Assembly: GCA_002389905.1 (NCBI GenBank)
Contig: DGRE01000047.1
Location: 14,038-78,037 of the forward strand
Source: Hungatella sp. UBA4396
GTDB taxonomy: Bacteria; Bacillota; Clostridia; Lachnospirales; Lachnospiraceae
DNA: 64,000 nucleotides
Direction of reading: 5' to 3'
In this document: piece after piece, positions 26,215 through 34,285 of the stretch
Position numbering within the stretch: position 1 is the stretch's first letter
How the letters are laid out: each line of letters opens with the position of its first letter
The notes under the pieces: generated by a model
What the model was told of the DNA's origin: nothing
Database searches by the model: none
Seen by the model: the letters and a program-made list of their open reading frames with translations, nothing else
Position numbers and translations under genes: made by a program

Positions 26215-26603
26215 ATTATTATACTTTTGCTGAAGAGGATTATTTGTTTTTAAAAGCCAATATGGAAGAAAAGCGGATAGGGAATGCCATGACAAGCATC
26301 GCACAAAATGTATGTGAACGGTATTTAAAGCATGTGATATCTGTTTTTTGTATGGATATAGATTGTACGGCAGTTTTAAAAACTCATTCTTTAAGAAAAA
26401 TATTAAGATTTATGGAGGAGAATCTGCCGGACTTTAAAATCAATAAAAATAAGGTGATTTTGTCAGATGGATACTATTTTTCATCACGTTATCCGGGAGA
26501 TGAATCTTTTTTTGCAAATGAGGAAGATGTGGCAATATGCTGGGAAGCAGTTATGGAAACAAAAAGTGCGGTTGACCGTTATATGGTGAATTATAAAAAG
26601 TGA
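26199..26603 (+). CDS. HEPN domain protein (putative partner/toxin of MNT protein)
   Basis: The 134-aa all-helical protein resembles the HEPN family: a helix with AQNVCERYLKHVISVF, then KTHSLRKILRFMEENLPDF, and a final helix with AVDRYMVNY. The start is a GTG at 26199, inside the end of the MNT gene, with AAAGGAAGG 9 nt upstream. The RNase motif of toxic HEPNs, R-x4-6-H, is not clear; only R-x3-H (RYLKH) is present. It may therefore be a non-catalytic HEPN that binds nucleotide or substrate. The base composition is more A+T-rich than in the flanking housekeeping genes, a sign of possible acquisition. Confidence 0.68.
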   Translation: MGKEVNYYTFAEEDYLFLKANMEEKRIGNAMTSIAQNVCERYLKHVISVFCMDIDCTAVLKTHSLRKILRFMEENLPDFKINKNKVILSDGYYFSSRYPGDESFFANEEDVAICWEAVMETKSAVDRYMVNYKK

Positions 26604-26627
26604 AACCGGCCGAAAATAATTATAAGA

Positions 26628-26687
26628 AAAACAGGAAATGCGCCATGTGACTGAATGGTTTAGTCATGAGGTGCATTTCCTGTTTTT
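26628..26687 (+). terminator. Terminator after MNT/HEPN pair
   Basis: AAAAACAGGAAATGC (about 26628-26642) pairs with GCATTTCCTGTTTTT (26673-26687). A second stem lies inside (GACT/AGTC), and a T-rich tail continues. Strong, about 15 bp. Confidence 0.85.
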
Positions 26688-26690
26688 AAT

Positions 26691-27006
26691 TGTAAAAAGG
26701 TTCCTGTTCTGATTCCAGCGGCCAAGGCGGGTGTGATGGAGTGTAATGCATCAAGGAATTTCGTTTACTTGATATGTTTTTTGCCTCTGCTGCCGGATCA
26801 AAACAAAGTTCCTTTTCATCCGTTCATTAAGTTAATGCACCAGCCATCTTTTTTATTGCATTGTTTTTCAAAAAAAATTATTTTTTTTATAAAAAAGGGA
26901 AACAGCCTTGAATATTCGTTGATTTTATACGCTTGCAAGGGGTTTCATTGTATGTTATGATATCATATGTTTAAAAAGATGTTCATACCGAAGAAAGGGA
27001 AAGCAC
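26691..27006 (+). promoter_or_regulatory. Upstream region and promoter of TSUP transporter gene
   Basis: An A+T-rich gap after the terminator. TTGCAA (26933-26938) and TATGAT (26956-26961) with 17-nt spacing form a good sigma-A promoter about 40 nt before the gene. The stretch 26691-26930 contains long A/T runs. A 75-codon open frame at 26733 has no ribosome site and an unnatural composition. I see nothing else in it. Confidence 0.6.
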
Positions 27007-27753
27007 ATGTATCAATATCTGATTGTATGCCCTTTGGTTTTTCTGGCGGGCTTTGTCGATTCCATTGCCGGAGGAGGAGGGCTGATTTCTCTGCCTGCAT
27101 TTCTCGCAGCAGGAATTCCCCCTCATCTCGCCATAGGCACCAATAAAATGAGTTCCACTATGGGAACAGTAGTTTCTACGGCCCGGTTTGCAAAGAACGG
27201 GTATATCAAAGGTTTTTTGTCTTTGATTGCAGCCGGTTTTGCCATCATCGGCTCCACCATCGGAGCCCATTTATCCATGCTTGCCGATGAACGAATCTTA
27301 AAAGGAATGATGCTTGCCGCCCTTCCGGTAGTTGCCTTCTACGTTCTTAAAAATAAGAATTTGGGGGATAATGAGGAAGTCAACACTCTTCCAAAGAAAA
27401 AAATGTACCTGATCACTATGACAGCCGCATTTATCATCGGCTGCTATGATGGATTTTATGGGCCGGGCACGGGCACCTTTTTGCTTCTGATTCTGACCGG
27501 ACTGGTAAAGATGGATGTCAGGTCTGCTTCCGGAACTACTAAGGTAATTAATTTATCTTCTAACATTGCAGCGCTGGTCACGTTTTTAATCAATGGAAAG
27601 GTTCTGCTTCCATTGGGAATTGCCTCCGGTCTTTTCTGCATTGCAGGCCATTATCTTGGATCAGGCATGGTGGTAAAAAACGGCTTAAAGGTGGTCCGCC
27701 CTGTGATTATGGTGGTGCTGCTCTGTTTGTTTGTAAAGATTATTAAAGGATAA
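27007..27753 (+). CDS. TSUP (TauE/SafE) family membrane transporter
   Basis: Polytopic 248-aa protein with about seven or eight membrane segments. The N-terminal GFVDSIAGGGGLISLPA and the second-half GCYDGFYGPGTGTF are the paired signature loops of the TSUP family, which exports or imports sulfite, sulfonates or other small anions. The ATG at 27007 follows AAAGGG. It is directly followed (9 nt) by prmA, so read-through into the translation-related genes is likely, but no functional link is evident. Substrate unknown. Confidence 0.88.
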   Translation: MYQYLIVCPLVFLAGFVDSIAGGGGLISLPAFLAAGIPPHLAIGTNKMSSTMGTVVSTARFAKNGYIKGFLSLIAAGFAIIGSTIGAHLSMLADERILKGMMLAALPVVAFYVLKNKNLGDNEEVNTLPKKKMYLITMTAAFIIGCYDGFYGPGTGTFLLLILTGLVKMDVRSASGTTKVINLSSNIAALVTFLINGKVLLPLGIASGLFCIAGHYLGSGMVVKNGLKVVRPVIMVVLLCLFVKIIKG

Positions 27754-27762
27754 GGGATTGCT

Positions 27763-28725
27763 ATGAAATGGAAAAAATTTACGCTGACCACTACCACAGA
27801 AGCGGTGGACTTGATCAGCAGCATGTTTGATGAAATCGGAATTGAAGGAATTGAGATTGAGGATAATATCCCTCTTACGGAAGCAGAGACAAAGGGCATG
27901 TTTATCGACATCCTGCCGGAGCTGCCTCCTGATGAGGGCGTGGCAAAGGTCAGTTTTTATTTAGACCCTGATTCTGATACTGATATAGAAGGTATGTTAC
28001 AAAAGGTGGAGGAAGGCTTAGAGGAGCTTTCCATGTTTGTGGACCTGGGAGAGAGAACCATTGAGTCCGGTGAAACAGAGGATAAGGACTGGATTAACAA
28101 CTGGAAGCAGTATTTTAAGCCTTTTACTGTAGATGACATTCTCATAAAGCCCACCTGGGAGGAGATTCCTAAGGGCCATGAGGACAAGCTGTTGATTGAA
28201 ATTGATCCGGGAACAGCTTTTGGAACAGGACAGCATGAGACTACCCAGCTTTGTATCCGCCAGTTAAAGAAGTATGTGATGCCGGATACGGTCCTTCTGG
28301 ATGTAGGAACCGGAAGCGGAATACTGGGCATTACCGCACTGAAACTGGGAGCAAAGAGCGTATTTGGAACAGACCTTGATGAAAATGCCATTACTGCCGT
28401 AGGGGAGAACCTGGAGGCAAATGGGATTTCTTCTGATAAATTCAAAGTTCTCCAGGGCAATATCATTGATGATCAGGCTGTTCAGGAGGAAGTGGGATTT
28501 GAGGCATACGATGTGGTGGTTGCCAATATTCTTGCCGATATCATCATTATGCTTCAAAAGGAGATTCCTGTTCATATGAAAAAGGGAGCTATTTTCATCA
28601 CCTCCGGCATTATTAATATGAAGGAAGAGGCGGTGAGAAAGGCTTTTGCGGAAAATGAAGCCTTTGAACTGGTGGAAGTCACCTATCAGGGGGAATGGGT
28701 CTCAGTCACTGTGAGAAAAAAATAG
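27763..28725 (+). CDS. prmA: Ribosomal protein L11 methyltransferase
   Basis: SAM-dependent enzyme that trimethylates ribosomal protein L11 (320 aa). The N-terminal substrate-binding domain (~1-110, starting MKWKKFTLTTTTEAVD) is joined to a Rossmann methyltransferase with DVGTGSGILGI (motif I), an acidic residue in GTDLDENA and the catalytic-loop motif VVANILADI (N-[IL]-[LA]). Full length. It precedes rsmE, as in most Firmicutes where both follow dnaJ. Confidence 0.96.
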   Translation: MKWKKFTLTTTTEAVDLISSMFDEIGIEGIEIEDNIPLTEAETKGMFIDILPELPPDEGVAKVSFYLDPDSDTDIEGMLQKVEEGLEELSMFVDLGERTIESGETEDKDWINNWKQYFKPFTVDDILIKPTWEEIPKGHEDKLLIEIDPGTAFGTGQHETTQLCIRQLKKYVMPDTVLLDVGTGSGILGITALKLGAKSVFGTDLDENAITAVGENLEANGISSDKFKVLQGNIIDDQAVQEEVGFEAYDVVVANILADIIIMLQKEIPVHMKKGAIFITSGIINMKEEAVRKAFAENEAFELVEVTYQGEWVSVTVRKK

Positions 28726-28738
28726 GAAGAGGCAGAAC

Positions 28739-29491
28739 ATGTACCACTTTTTTGTGAACCAGGATCAGGTGGGAGCGGAAACTATCACCATCACCGGACC
28801 GGATGTGAACCACATGAAAAATGTACTGCGCATGGGCGCAGGGGAAGAAATTTTAGTCAGCAATGGGGTGGACAAGGATTATTTATGCGAAATTCTGTCC
28901 GTTTCCCCGGAGAAAGTGCTGGCAAAGATCCTTTCGGTTACAGAAGGAGGCACAGAACTTCCCGCCAGACTTTACTTATTCCAGGGACTTCCAAAGAGCG
29001 ATAAAATGGAACTGATCATTCAGAAGGCAGTGGAGCTTGGAGTGTATGAGATCATTCCGGTGGAGACAAAGCGGACTGTGGTGAAGCTGGATAAAAAGAA
29101 GGAAGAGTCAAAGCTTAAGAGGTGGCAGGCTGTTTCAGAAAGTGCTGCCAAGCAGTCGAAACGGCTGATCATTCCCAAAGTATCAGGCGTCATGACTTTT
29201 CGGCAGGCTTTGGAGTTTTCCCAAAAGGAACTGGACAGGACTGTGATTCCATTTGAACATGCGGGTAACATGAGGGCAACCAGGGAGATTTTAAAGGAAA
29301 TTGAACCGGGTATGAGCGTCGGAATCTTCATCGGGCCGGAAGGCGGGTTTGAGGATTCCGAGGTGGAGCTTGCAAAGTTCCATGGTGCAAAGCCCATTAC
29401 ATTAGGAAAACGGATATTGAGGACGGAAACAGCGGGACTTGCCCTGCTGTCCGTTCTGTCTTTTCAGCTGGAGCCGTCTGAGACGGAATAA
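28739..29491 (+). CDS. rsmE: 16S rRNA (uracil-1498-N3)-methyltransferase
   Basis: SPOUT-class methyltransferase (250 aa). An N-terminal PUA-like domain (~1-70) recognises rRNA. The SPOUT knot has FIGPEGGFEDSEVE and LGKRILRTETAGLA, the SAM-binding trefoil motifs. The gene begins 13 nt after prmA with GGAAGAGG as ribosome site. Standard length. Confidence 0.95.
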   Translation: MYHFFVNQDQVGAETITITGPDVNHMKNVLRMGAGEEILVSNGVDKDYLCEILSVSPEKVLAKILSVTEGGTELPARLYLFQGLPKSDKMELIIQKAVELGVYEIIPVETKRTVVKLDKKKEESKLKRWQAVSESAAKQSKRLIIPKVSGVMTFRQALEFSQKELDRTVIPFEHAGNMRATREILKEIEPGMSVGIFIGPEGGFEDSEVELAKFHGAKPITLGKRILRTETAGLALLSVLSFQLEPSETE

Positions 29492-29505
29492 AAGAGAGGT
29501 CAGAC

Positions 29506-30660
29506 ATGGAAGTTTATTTTGATAATTCGGCCACTACCAGGGTGCTGGAGCCGGTCAGGGACGTGATGATAAAGGTCATGATGGAGGATTACGGCAATCC
29601 TTCGGCCAAGCATAAAAAGGGCATGGAGGCGGAGCAATATATAAAGGAAGCGGCAGAGATCATAGCCGGAACCTTAAAGGTGGCTCCAAAGGAAATCCTT
29701 TTCACTTCAGGCGGATCGGAATCCAACAATATGGCCCTGATTGAAACGGCCATGGCTAATAAAAGAGCCGGAAACCACATCATCAGTACAGGGATTGAGC
29801 ACGCTTCCGTTTATAATCCACTGGCATTTTTAGAGGAACAGGGTTTTTCCGTCACTTATCTGACCGTGAATGAAAAAGGCCATATCAGTCTGGAAGAGCT
29901 GGAGGAGGCCATAAGGCCTGAGACCATTCTGGTTTCCATCATGTATGTAAATAATGAGATCGGAGCCATTGGGCCGGTAGAGGCCATTGCAAAAGTAATA
30001 AAAAAGAAGAATCCGGCCATCCTGTTTCATGTGGATGCCATTCAGGCTTATGGAAAGCTGGTCATCCGGCCAAAGCGCCAGGGAATTGACCTTTTATCTG
30101 CCAGCGCCCATAAGTTTCATGGACCCAAAGGAGTGGGCTTTTTATACATTGACCAGAGGGTGAAAATAAAGCCTTTGATTTACGGAGGAGGCCAGCAAAG
30201 AGGTCTGCGTTCCGGTACGGAAAATGTTCCCGGCATTGCAGCCATGGGAGAAGCGGCTAAAATCATATATAGGGATCACGGGGAAAAGATAAAGGCCCTG
30301 GTTTCCTTAAAGGATTATATGATTGACAGGCTTTCGGAAATTGACGGGGTGACGGTAAACAGCCTTCCCGGCGATCAGTCGGCGCCTCAGATCGTCAGTG
30401 CCAGCTTTTTGGGTGCCAGAAGCGAGGTGCTTTTGCATGCCCTGGAAGATAAGGGGATTTATGTGTCTTCAGGCTCTGCCTGCTCCTCCAACCATCCGGC
30501 AGTCAGCGGAACCTTAAAGGGAATTGGTGTCAAACCGGAACTTTTGGACTCCACCCTGCGGTTTAGTTTTGGAATTAGTAATACAAAAGAAGAGATTAAT
30601 TACTGTATTGATATGTTAAAAGAACTTCTTCCGGTTTTGCGGAGGTATCAGAGAGGATAG
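29506..30660 (+). CDS. Cysteine desulfurase (NifS/IscS-like, NifZ-type partner of ThiI)
   Basis: PLP enzyme that takes sulfur from cysteine as a persulfide (384 aa). It has YFDNSATTR at the N-terminus, SGGSESNN for PLP phosphate, Lys203 in SASAHKFHG (Schiff base), and Cys326 in SSGSACSS as the persulfide carrier. The very short 8-nt gap to thiI suggests that it is the dedicated sulfur donor for tRNA 4-thiouridine, as NifZ is for ThiI in Bacillus subtilis (family knowledge). No IscU/SufU scaffold is nearby, which fits that view. Confidence 0.93.
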   Translation: MEVYFDNSATTRVLEPVRDVMIKVMMEDYGNPSAKHKKGMEAEQYIKEAAEIIAGTLKVAPKEILFTSGGSESNNMALIETAMANKRAGNHIISTGIEHASVYNPLAFLEEQGFSVTYLTVNEKGHISLEELEEAIRPETILVSIMYVNNEIGAIGPVEAIAKVIKKKNPAILFHVDAIQAYGKLVIRPKRQGIDLLSASAHKFHGPKGVGFLYIDQRVKIKPLIYGGGQQRGLRSGTENVPGIAAMGEAAKIIYRDHGEKIKALVSLKDYMIDRLSEIDGVTVNSLPGDQSAPQIVSASFLGARSEVLLHALEDKGIYVSSGSACSSNHPAVSGTLKGIGVKPELLDSTLRFSFGISNTKEEINYCIDMLKELLPVLRRYQRG

Positions 30661-30668
30661 GATTACTC

Positions 30669-31847
30669 ATGCAATATAAATCATTTTTAATTAAGTATGC
30701 AGAGATCGGTGTAAAGGGAAAGAACCGGTATCTGTTTGAGGACGCTTTGGTGGCCCAGATCCGCCATTCTTTAAAGAAGGTGGATGGGGACTTTGTGGTT
30801 TCCAAGGAGTCAGGACGTATTTATGCTTCAGCGGAGTCAGAATACGATTTTGACGAGGTCATTGAAGCTTTGAAGTGTGTGTTTGGAATTGCCGCCATTT
30901 GCCCTATGGTTCAGGTGGAGGATCAAGGATATGAGGATTTAAAGGAACAGGTTCTGGCTTATGTGGATGAGGTTTATGAGGATAAGAACTTCACCTTTAA
31001 GGTCAACACCAGAAGGGGAAATAAAAGGTATCCGGTGAATTCTGAACAGATCAACCGGGACTTAGGAGAGGTGATTTTGAACCGTTTTTCTGAGACAAAG
31101 GTAGATGTCCATAAGCCAGAGGTAATGCTTCACGTGGAAGTCAGAAATAAAATTAATATTTATTCCCGCGTTATCCCAGGTCCGGGCGGTATGCCGGTGG
31201 GAACCAACGGAAAGGCCATGCTTTTACTGTCCGGCGGAATTGACAGCCCGGTGGCAGGATATATGATCGCAAAGAGGGGCGTTAAGATTGACGCTGTTTA
31301 TTTCCATGCGCCGCCTTATACCAGTGACAGGGCAAAGCAGAAGGTGGTGGATTTGGCAAAGCTGGTTTCTAAATATTCCGGCCCTGTTCATCTTCATATT
31401 GTTAACTTTACGGATATTCAGTTATATATTTATGATAAATGCCCTCATGAGGAGCTTACCATCATTATGAGAAGGTACATGATGCGGATTGCAGAGCGTC
31501 TTTCTGAGGAATGCGGAGCCATGGCTCTGATTACAGGGGAGAGCATCGGACAGGTTGCTTCCCAGACCATGCAGTCTCTGGCAGCGACTGATGCAGCCTG
31601 TACCATGCCTGTATTCCGTCCGGTCATTGGATTTGATAAGCAGGAGATTGTGGATTTGTCGGAAAAGATCGGCACTTATGAAACCTCTGTTCTGCCTTTT
31701 GAGGACTGCTGTACCATTTTCGTAGCAAAGCATCCGGTTACAAAGCCGAATATTAAGATGATCGAGCGTTCTGAGGAAAGTTTACAGGAAAAGATCGACG
31801 AAATGGTGGAGACAGCCATAGCTACTGTAGAAAAGGTTTGGTGTTAA
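30669..31847 (+). CDS. thiI: tRNA 4-thiouridine synthetase ThiI
   Basis: Adenylates U8 of tRNA and transfers sulfur to give s4U. It also contributes to thiamine thiazole synthesis in some bacteria. Layout of the 392 aa: N-terminal ferredoxin-like and THUMP domains (~1-165), then the PP-loop ATPase with LLSGGIDSPVAG. It ends soon after the CMPVFRP and DCCTIFV region. The C-terminal rhodanese domain of the E. coli protein is absent, the usual short form in Firmicutes, which relies on a dedicated desulfurase. That enzyme is encoded immediately upstream. Confidence 0.95.
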   Translation: MQYKSFLIKYAEIGVKGKNRYLFEDALVAQIRHSLKKVDGDFVVSKESGRIYASAESEYDFDEVIEALKCVFGIAAICPMVQVEDQGYEDLKEQVLAYVDEVYEDKNFTFKVNTRRGNKRYPVNSEQINRDLGEVILNRFSETKVDVHKPEVMLHVEVRNKINIYSRVIPGPGGMPVGTNGKAMLLLSGGIDSPVAGYMIAKRGVKIDAVYFHAPPYTSDRAKQKVVDLAKLVSKYSGPVHLHIVNFTDIQLYIYDKCPHEELTIIMRRYMMRIAERLSEECGAMALITGESIGQVASQTMQSLAATDAACTMPVFRPVIGFDKQEIVDLSEKIGTYETSVLPFEDCCTIFVAKHPVTKPNIKMIERSEESLQEKIDEMVETAIATVEKVWC

Positions 31848-31852
31848 GAAAT

Positions 31853-31888
31853 AAAAAAAGGGGCCTGGCGCTTTCAAACGCCGGGCCC
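31853..31888 (-). terminator. Terminator of the HPr-like gene
   Basis: GGGGCCTGGCG and CGCCGGGCCCC form an 11-bp GC-rich stem around a CTTTCAAA loop. On the minus strand a run of seven T follows, so it terminates the HPr-like gene. On the plus strand there is no U-tract, but it may still help to end thiI transcripts. Confidence 0.85.
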
Positions 31889-31909
31889 CGGAAAACACGT
31901 AAGGAAGCT

Positions 31910-32143
31910 TTAGTCTACGATGTATGGAGACAATACACTGATGATCTCATCAGCATTGCTCTCAGAGTGAATATTTAAATCAATGGGTTTGGATAAATCT
32001 AAGCTGAAGATGCCCATAATGGACTTTGCATCAATCACATATCTTCCGGAAACCAGATCAAAGTCAGCGTCAAATTTTGTCAAGTCATTAACAAAGGATT
32101 TAACTTTGTCGATGGAATTTAAAGAGATACGAATTGTTTTCAT
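31910..32143 (-). CDS. HPr-family protein lacking the active-site histidine
   Basis: The 77-aa protein has the HPr fold pattern: a short N-terminal strand, a helix, the strand pair, and DAKSIMGIFSLDL (residues 38-50), which matches the HPr regulatory Ser46 loop (here Ser41). The phosphorylatable His15 motif (GLHARPA) is replaced by NSIDKVKS, with no histidine. It therefore cannot carry phosphate from EI as HPr does. A regulatory role like Crh is possible, but Crh-type function is not shown. The ATG at 32143 follows AAGGAGGG; the frame is open further upstream across the promoter. It has its own promoter and terminator. Such His-less paralogues occur in other Lachnospiraceae (family knowledge). 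Confidence 0.8.
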   Translation of the reverse strand: MKTIRISLNSIDKVKSFVNDLTKFDADFDLVSGRYVIDAKSIMGIFSLDLSKPIDLNIHSESNADEIISVLSPYIVD

Positions 32144-32201
32144 GTAAAAACCCTCCTTAGGTGAACTTATTTTAGTCAGGGAACCGCCCCTTATTTCCTC
32201 T

Positions 32202-32230
32202 ATACTACTGAGATATCGGGCAAAAGTCAA
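32202..32230 (-). promoter_or_regulatory. Promoter of the HPr-like gene
   Basis: On the minus strand TTGACT (32230-32225) and TAGTAT (32207-32202) have 17-nt spacing. The transcript would have a leader of about 50 nt. Confidence 0.65.
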
Positions 32231-32278
32231 TGGTAATTTTACATGAAAATAAACAATTATTCAGATAGGAGATATACA

Positions 32279-33601
32279 ATGAGAAAGGCAGCTCTGCATA
32301 ATCTTGGATGCAAGGTGAATTCATACGAGACAGAGGCCATGCAGCAGCTTCTGGAAAATGCCGGATATGAAATTGTTCCCTTTACAGAAGGGGCCGACGT
32401 TTATATTATCAACACCTGCTCCGTGACCAATATTGCGGACCGGAAGTCCAGACAGATGCTTCACAGGGCAAAGAAGATGAACCCTGATGCAGTGGTGGTT
32501 GCCGCAGGGTGCTATGTTCAGGCAGCAGGGGAAGAACTGAAAAAAGACGAAGCAGTAGACCTGGTGGTAGGCAACAACAAAAAGACGGAGCTGGTTTCCA
32601 TTTTAGAGGAATATTTTGCCTGCACAGGGGAAATGGAGGAACTGGAAACCGTCATTGACATCAATGATACGAGAGAGTATGAAAACCTCTCCATTGACCG
32701 GATTGCAGACCATACCAGGGCATTTATCAAGGTTCAGGATGGCTGCAACCAGTTTTGCAGCTACTGCATCATTCCCTATACCAGAGGCCGGGTCAGAAGC
32801 CGGAAACCCGGTGAGGTGGTGGAGGAAATTAAACGCCTCACAGCATCCGGGTTTCAGGAGGTGGTTCTTACGGGAATCCATTTAAGCTCCTATGGAAAGG
32901 ATTTTCCGGAGGGAGAAAGGCTTTCCCTTTTGGATCTGATTCAGGCCATTCATGAAGTAGAAGGGTTAAAGCGGATTCGTCTGGGGTCTTTAGAGCCCAG
33001 AATCGTGACGGAGGAATTTGCCCGGGCCCTTGCACAGCTTCCAAAGATGTGCCCTCACTTTCATTTATCCCTTCAAAGCGGATGTGATGCCACTTTAAAG
33101 CGGATGAACCGCCGTTATACCACTGAGGAGTATTTGGAATGCTGCCGCACTTTGCGCAGGGCATTTCACAACCCGGCCATTACCACGGATGTGATTGTGG
33201 GATTTCCGGGAGAGACAAAAGAAGAATTTGAAGAAACCAGAAAATATTTGGAGAGCATCCGTTTTTACGAAATGCACGTTTTTAAATATTCCAGAAGAAA
33301 TGGGACCAAGGCGGCAGAAATGCCGGATCAGATCGAGGAGTCTGTAAAGACAGAACGCAGCAATGTGCTCCTTGGACTGGAAAAGGAAATGTCCTTAGAA
33401 TACCGGAAATCCTTTTTAGGAACAGAGGCTGAGGTGCTTATAGAAGAGGAATTCCAGTGGAATGGAAAGAATTATATGATCGGCCATACCATGGAATATG
33501 TAAAGGCGGCAATTCCTTTTGAAGAAGGCTTAAAGGGCCGGATGGTAAAGGGAATTGTGGCGGAAATGCTCAATAATGAAGTCCTGTTTTTAAAACCTTA
33601 A
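32279..33601 (+). CDS. mtaB: tRNA (N6-L-threonylcarbamoyladenosine(37)-C2)-methylthiotransferase MtaB
   Basis: Radical SAM methylthiotransferase converting t6A37 to ms2t6A in tRNA (440 aa). An N-terminal UPF0004 domain carries cluster cysteines C11 (NLGCKVN), C47 (NTCSVTN) and C78 (AAGCYVQ). The radical SAM cluster ligands are C156, C160 and C163 (GCNQFCSYCIIPY). A C-terminal TRAM domain covers ~375-440. The ATG at 32279 has ATAGGAG upstream; an in-frame ATG 12 codons earlier lacks a ribosome site. In bacilli mtaB (yqeV) also follows the hsp/prmA/rsmE cluster. Confidence 0.95.
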   Translation: MRKAALHNLGCKVNSYETEAMQQLLENAGYEIVPFTEGADVYIINTCSVTNIADRKSRQMLHRAKKMNPDAVVVAAGCYVQAAGEELKKDEAVDLVVGNNKKTELVSILEEYFACTGEMEELETVIDINDTREYENLSIDRIADHTRAFIKVQDGCNQFCSYCIIPYTRGRVRSRKPGEVVEEIKRLTASGFQEVVLTGIHLSSYGKDFPEGERLSLLDLIQAIHEVEGLKRIRLGSLEPRIVTEEFARALAQLPKMCPHFHLSLQSGCDATLKRMNRRYTTEEYLECCRTLRRAFHNPAITTDVIVGFPGETKEEFEETRKYLESIRFYEMHVFKYSRRNGTKAAEMPDQIEESVKTERSNVLLGLEKEMSLEYRKSFLGTEAEVLIEEEFQWNGKNYMIGHTMEYVKAAIPFEEGLKGRMVKGIVAEMLNNEVLFLKP

Positions 33602-33622
33602 TGGACAAAATTTAATTTAGTC

Positions 33623-33651
33623 TTGCCGAATCCGCAATTTTGGTTTAGAAT
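33623..33651 (+). promoter_or_regulatory. ireB promoter
   Basis: TTGCCG (33623-33628) and TAGAAT (33646-33651) are spaced by 17 nt, about 30 nt before the ireB ATG. Confidence 0.6.
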
Positions 33652-33681
33652 ATAGGAGAACAGTTAAAGGACGTGAGAAAC

Positions 33682-33942
33682 ATGAGTGATATTCATAACA
33701 CACAATTTTTCAAAGCAGTGCAGGAAAATAAGATGGACGTAAGCCAGGTTTTGGAGCAGGTATATATTGCCCTCACAGAAAAGGGGTATAATCCTGTTAA
33801 CCAGATCGTGGGTTATATTATGTCAGGAGATCCTACTTATATTACCAGCCATAAGAATGCCAGAAGTCTTATCATGAAAGTAGAACGGGATGAGATTTTA
33901 GAGGAGCTTATGGGGGTATATATCGATACGATGTTAAAGTAA
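33682..33942 (+). CDS. ireB: IreB family regulatory phosphoprotein (DUF965/YrzL)
   Basis: The 86-aa protein matches the UPF0297/IreB family across its length (VLEQVYIALTEKGYNPVNQI, SGDPTYITSHKNAR). In Enterococcus, IreB is a substrate of the PASTA kinase IreK and restrains cephalosporin resistance; its role in clostridia is not settled. The ATG at 33682 is chosen over a GTG three codons before, which sits too close to AAAGGA. The order ireB-ruvX-DUF1292 is conserved in Firmicutes, but here a terminator and a hairpin-rich stretch separate ireB from ruvX. Confidence 0.93.
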   Translation: MSDIHNTQFFKAVQENKMDVSQVLEQVYIALTEKGYNPVNQIVGYIMSGDPTYITSHKNARSLIMKVERDEILEELMGVYIDTMLK

Positions 33943-33966
33943 GAGTGTGGATAATCTTAGGTCTAG

Positions 33967-34013
33967 CTGTCAGATGAAGTGAAGGGACGGAGTCTGACAG
34001 TTTGTTTTTAATT
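33967..34013 (+). terminator. ireB terminator
   Basis: CTGTCAGA (33967-33974) pairs with TCTGACAG (33993-34000), followed by TTTGTTTTTAATT. A clear intrinsic terminator 25 nt after ireB. Confidence 0.85.
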
Positions 34014-34021
34014 AGACATGC

Positions 34022-34243
34022 AGAAATATTTATAGGATCTAAGCGTGTGAGCTCGCTCACTAAGCTTAGATTATATGAATATTTCTATAGGGCGAATGCC
34101 CGCCATTCATAATTTGACTGCGTCAAATTATGAATGGCATGTCGAACGGATGCCAACAACAAAAAAACTAGCCCCATCCATCAATCCAGAATGCTGCGTT
34201 CTAACTCAGTTGGTTCCAAACCAACTTTATTTTGCTGCGCAAA
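34022..34243. repeat. Hairpin-rich intergenic element between ireB and ruvX
   Basis: A 222-nt stretch made mostly of inverted repeats. (1) 34022-34086: a long hairpin of three stacked stems, AGAAATATT/AATATTTCT, ATCTAAGC/GCTTAGAT and GTGAG/CTCAC. (2) 34090-34101: GGGC-GAAT-GCCC. (3) 34102-34138: a perfect 17-bp stem (GCCATTCATAATTTGAC and its complement) closed by the triloop TGC. (4) 34209-34225: GTTGGTT-CCA-AACCAAC. (5) 34231-34243: TTTGC-TGC-GCAAA. CTGCG recurs at the tips at 34118, 34194 and 34235. It has no protein-like frame with a ribosome site and no recognised RNA family. It could be a non-autonomous mobile repeat or a structured leader RNA of ruvX. Confidence 0.75.
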
Positions 34244-34285
34244 CACGGACAAACATGAACAAACACGCACAACTGGAGGACATTT

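Noticed and set aside
26733..26960. 75-codon open frame before the TSUP gene
   Set aside because: It overlaps the promoter, has no Shine-Dalgarno site and lies in A/T runs.
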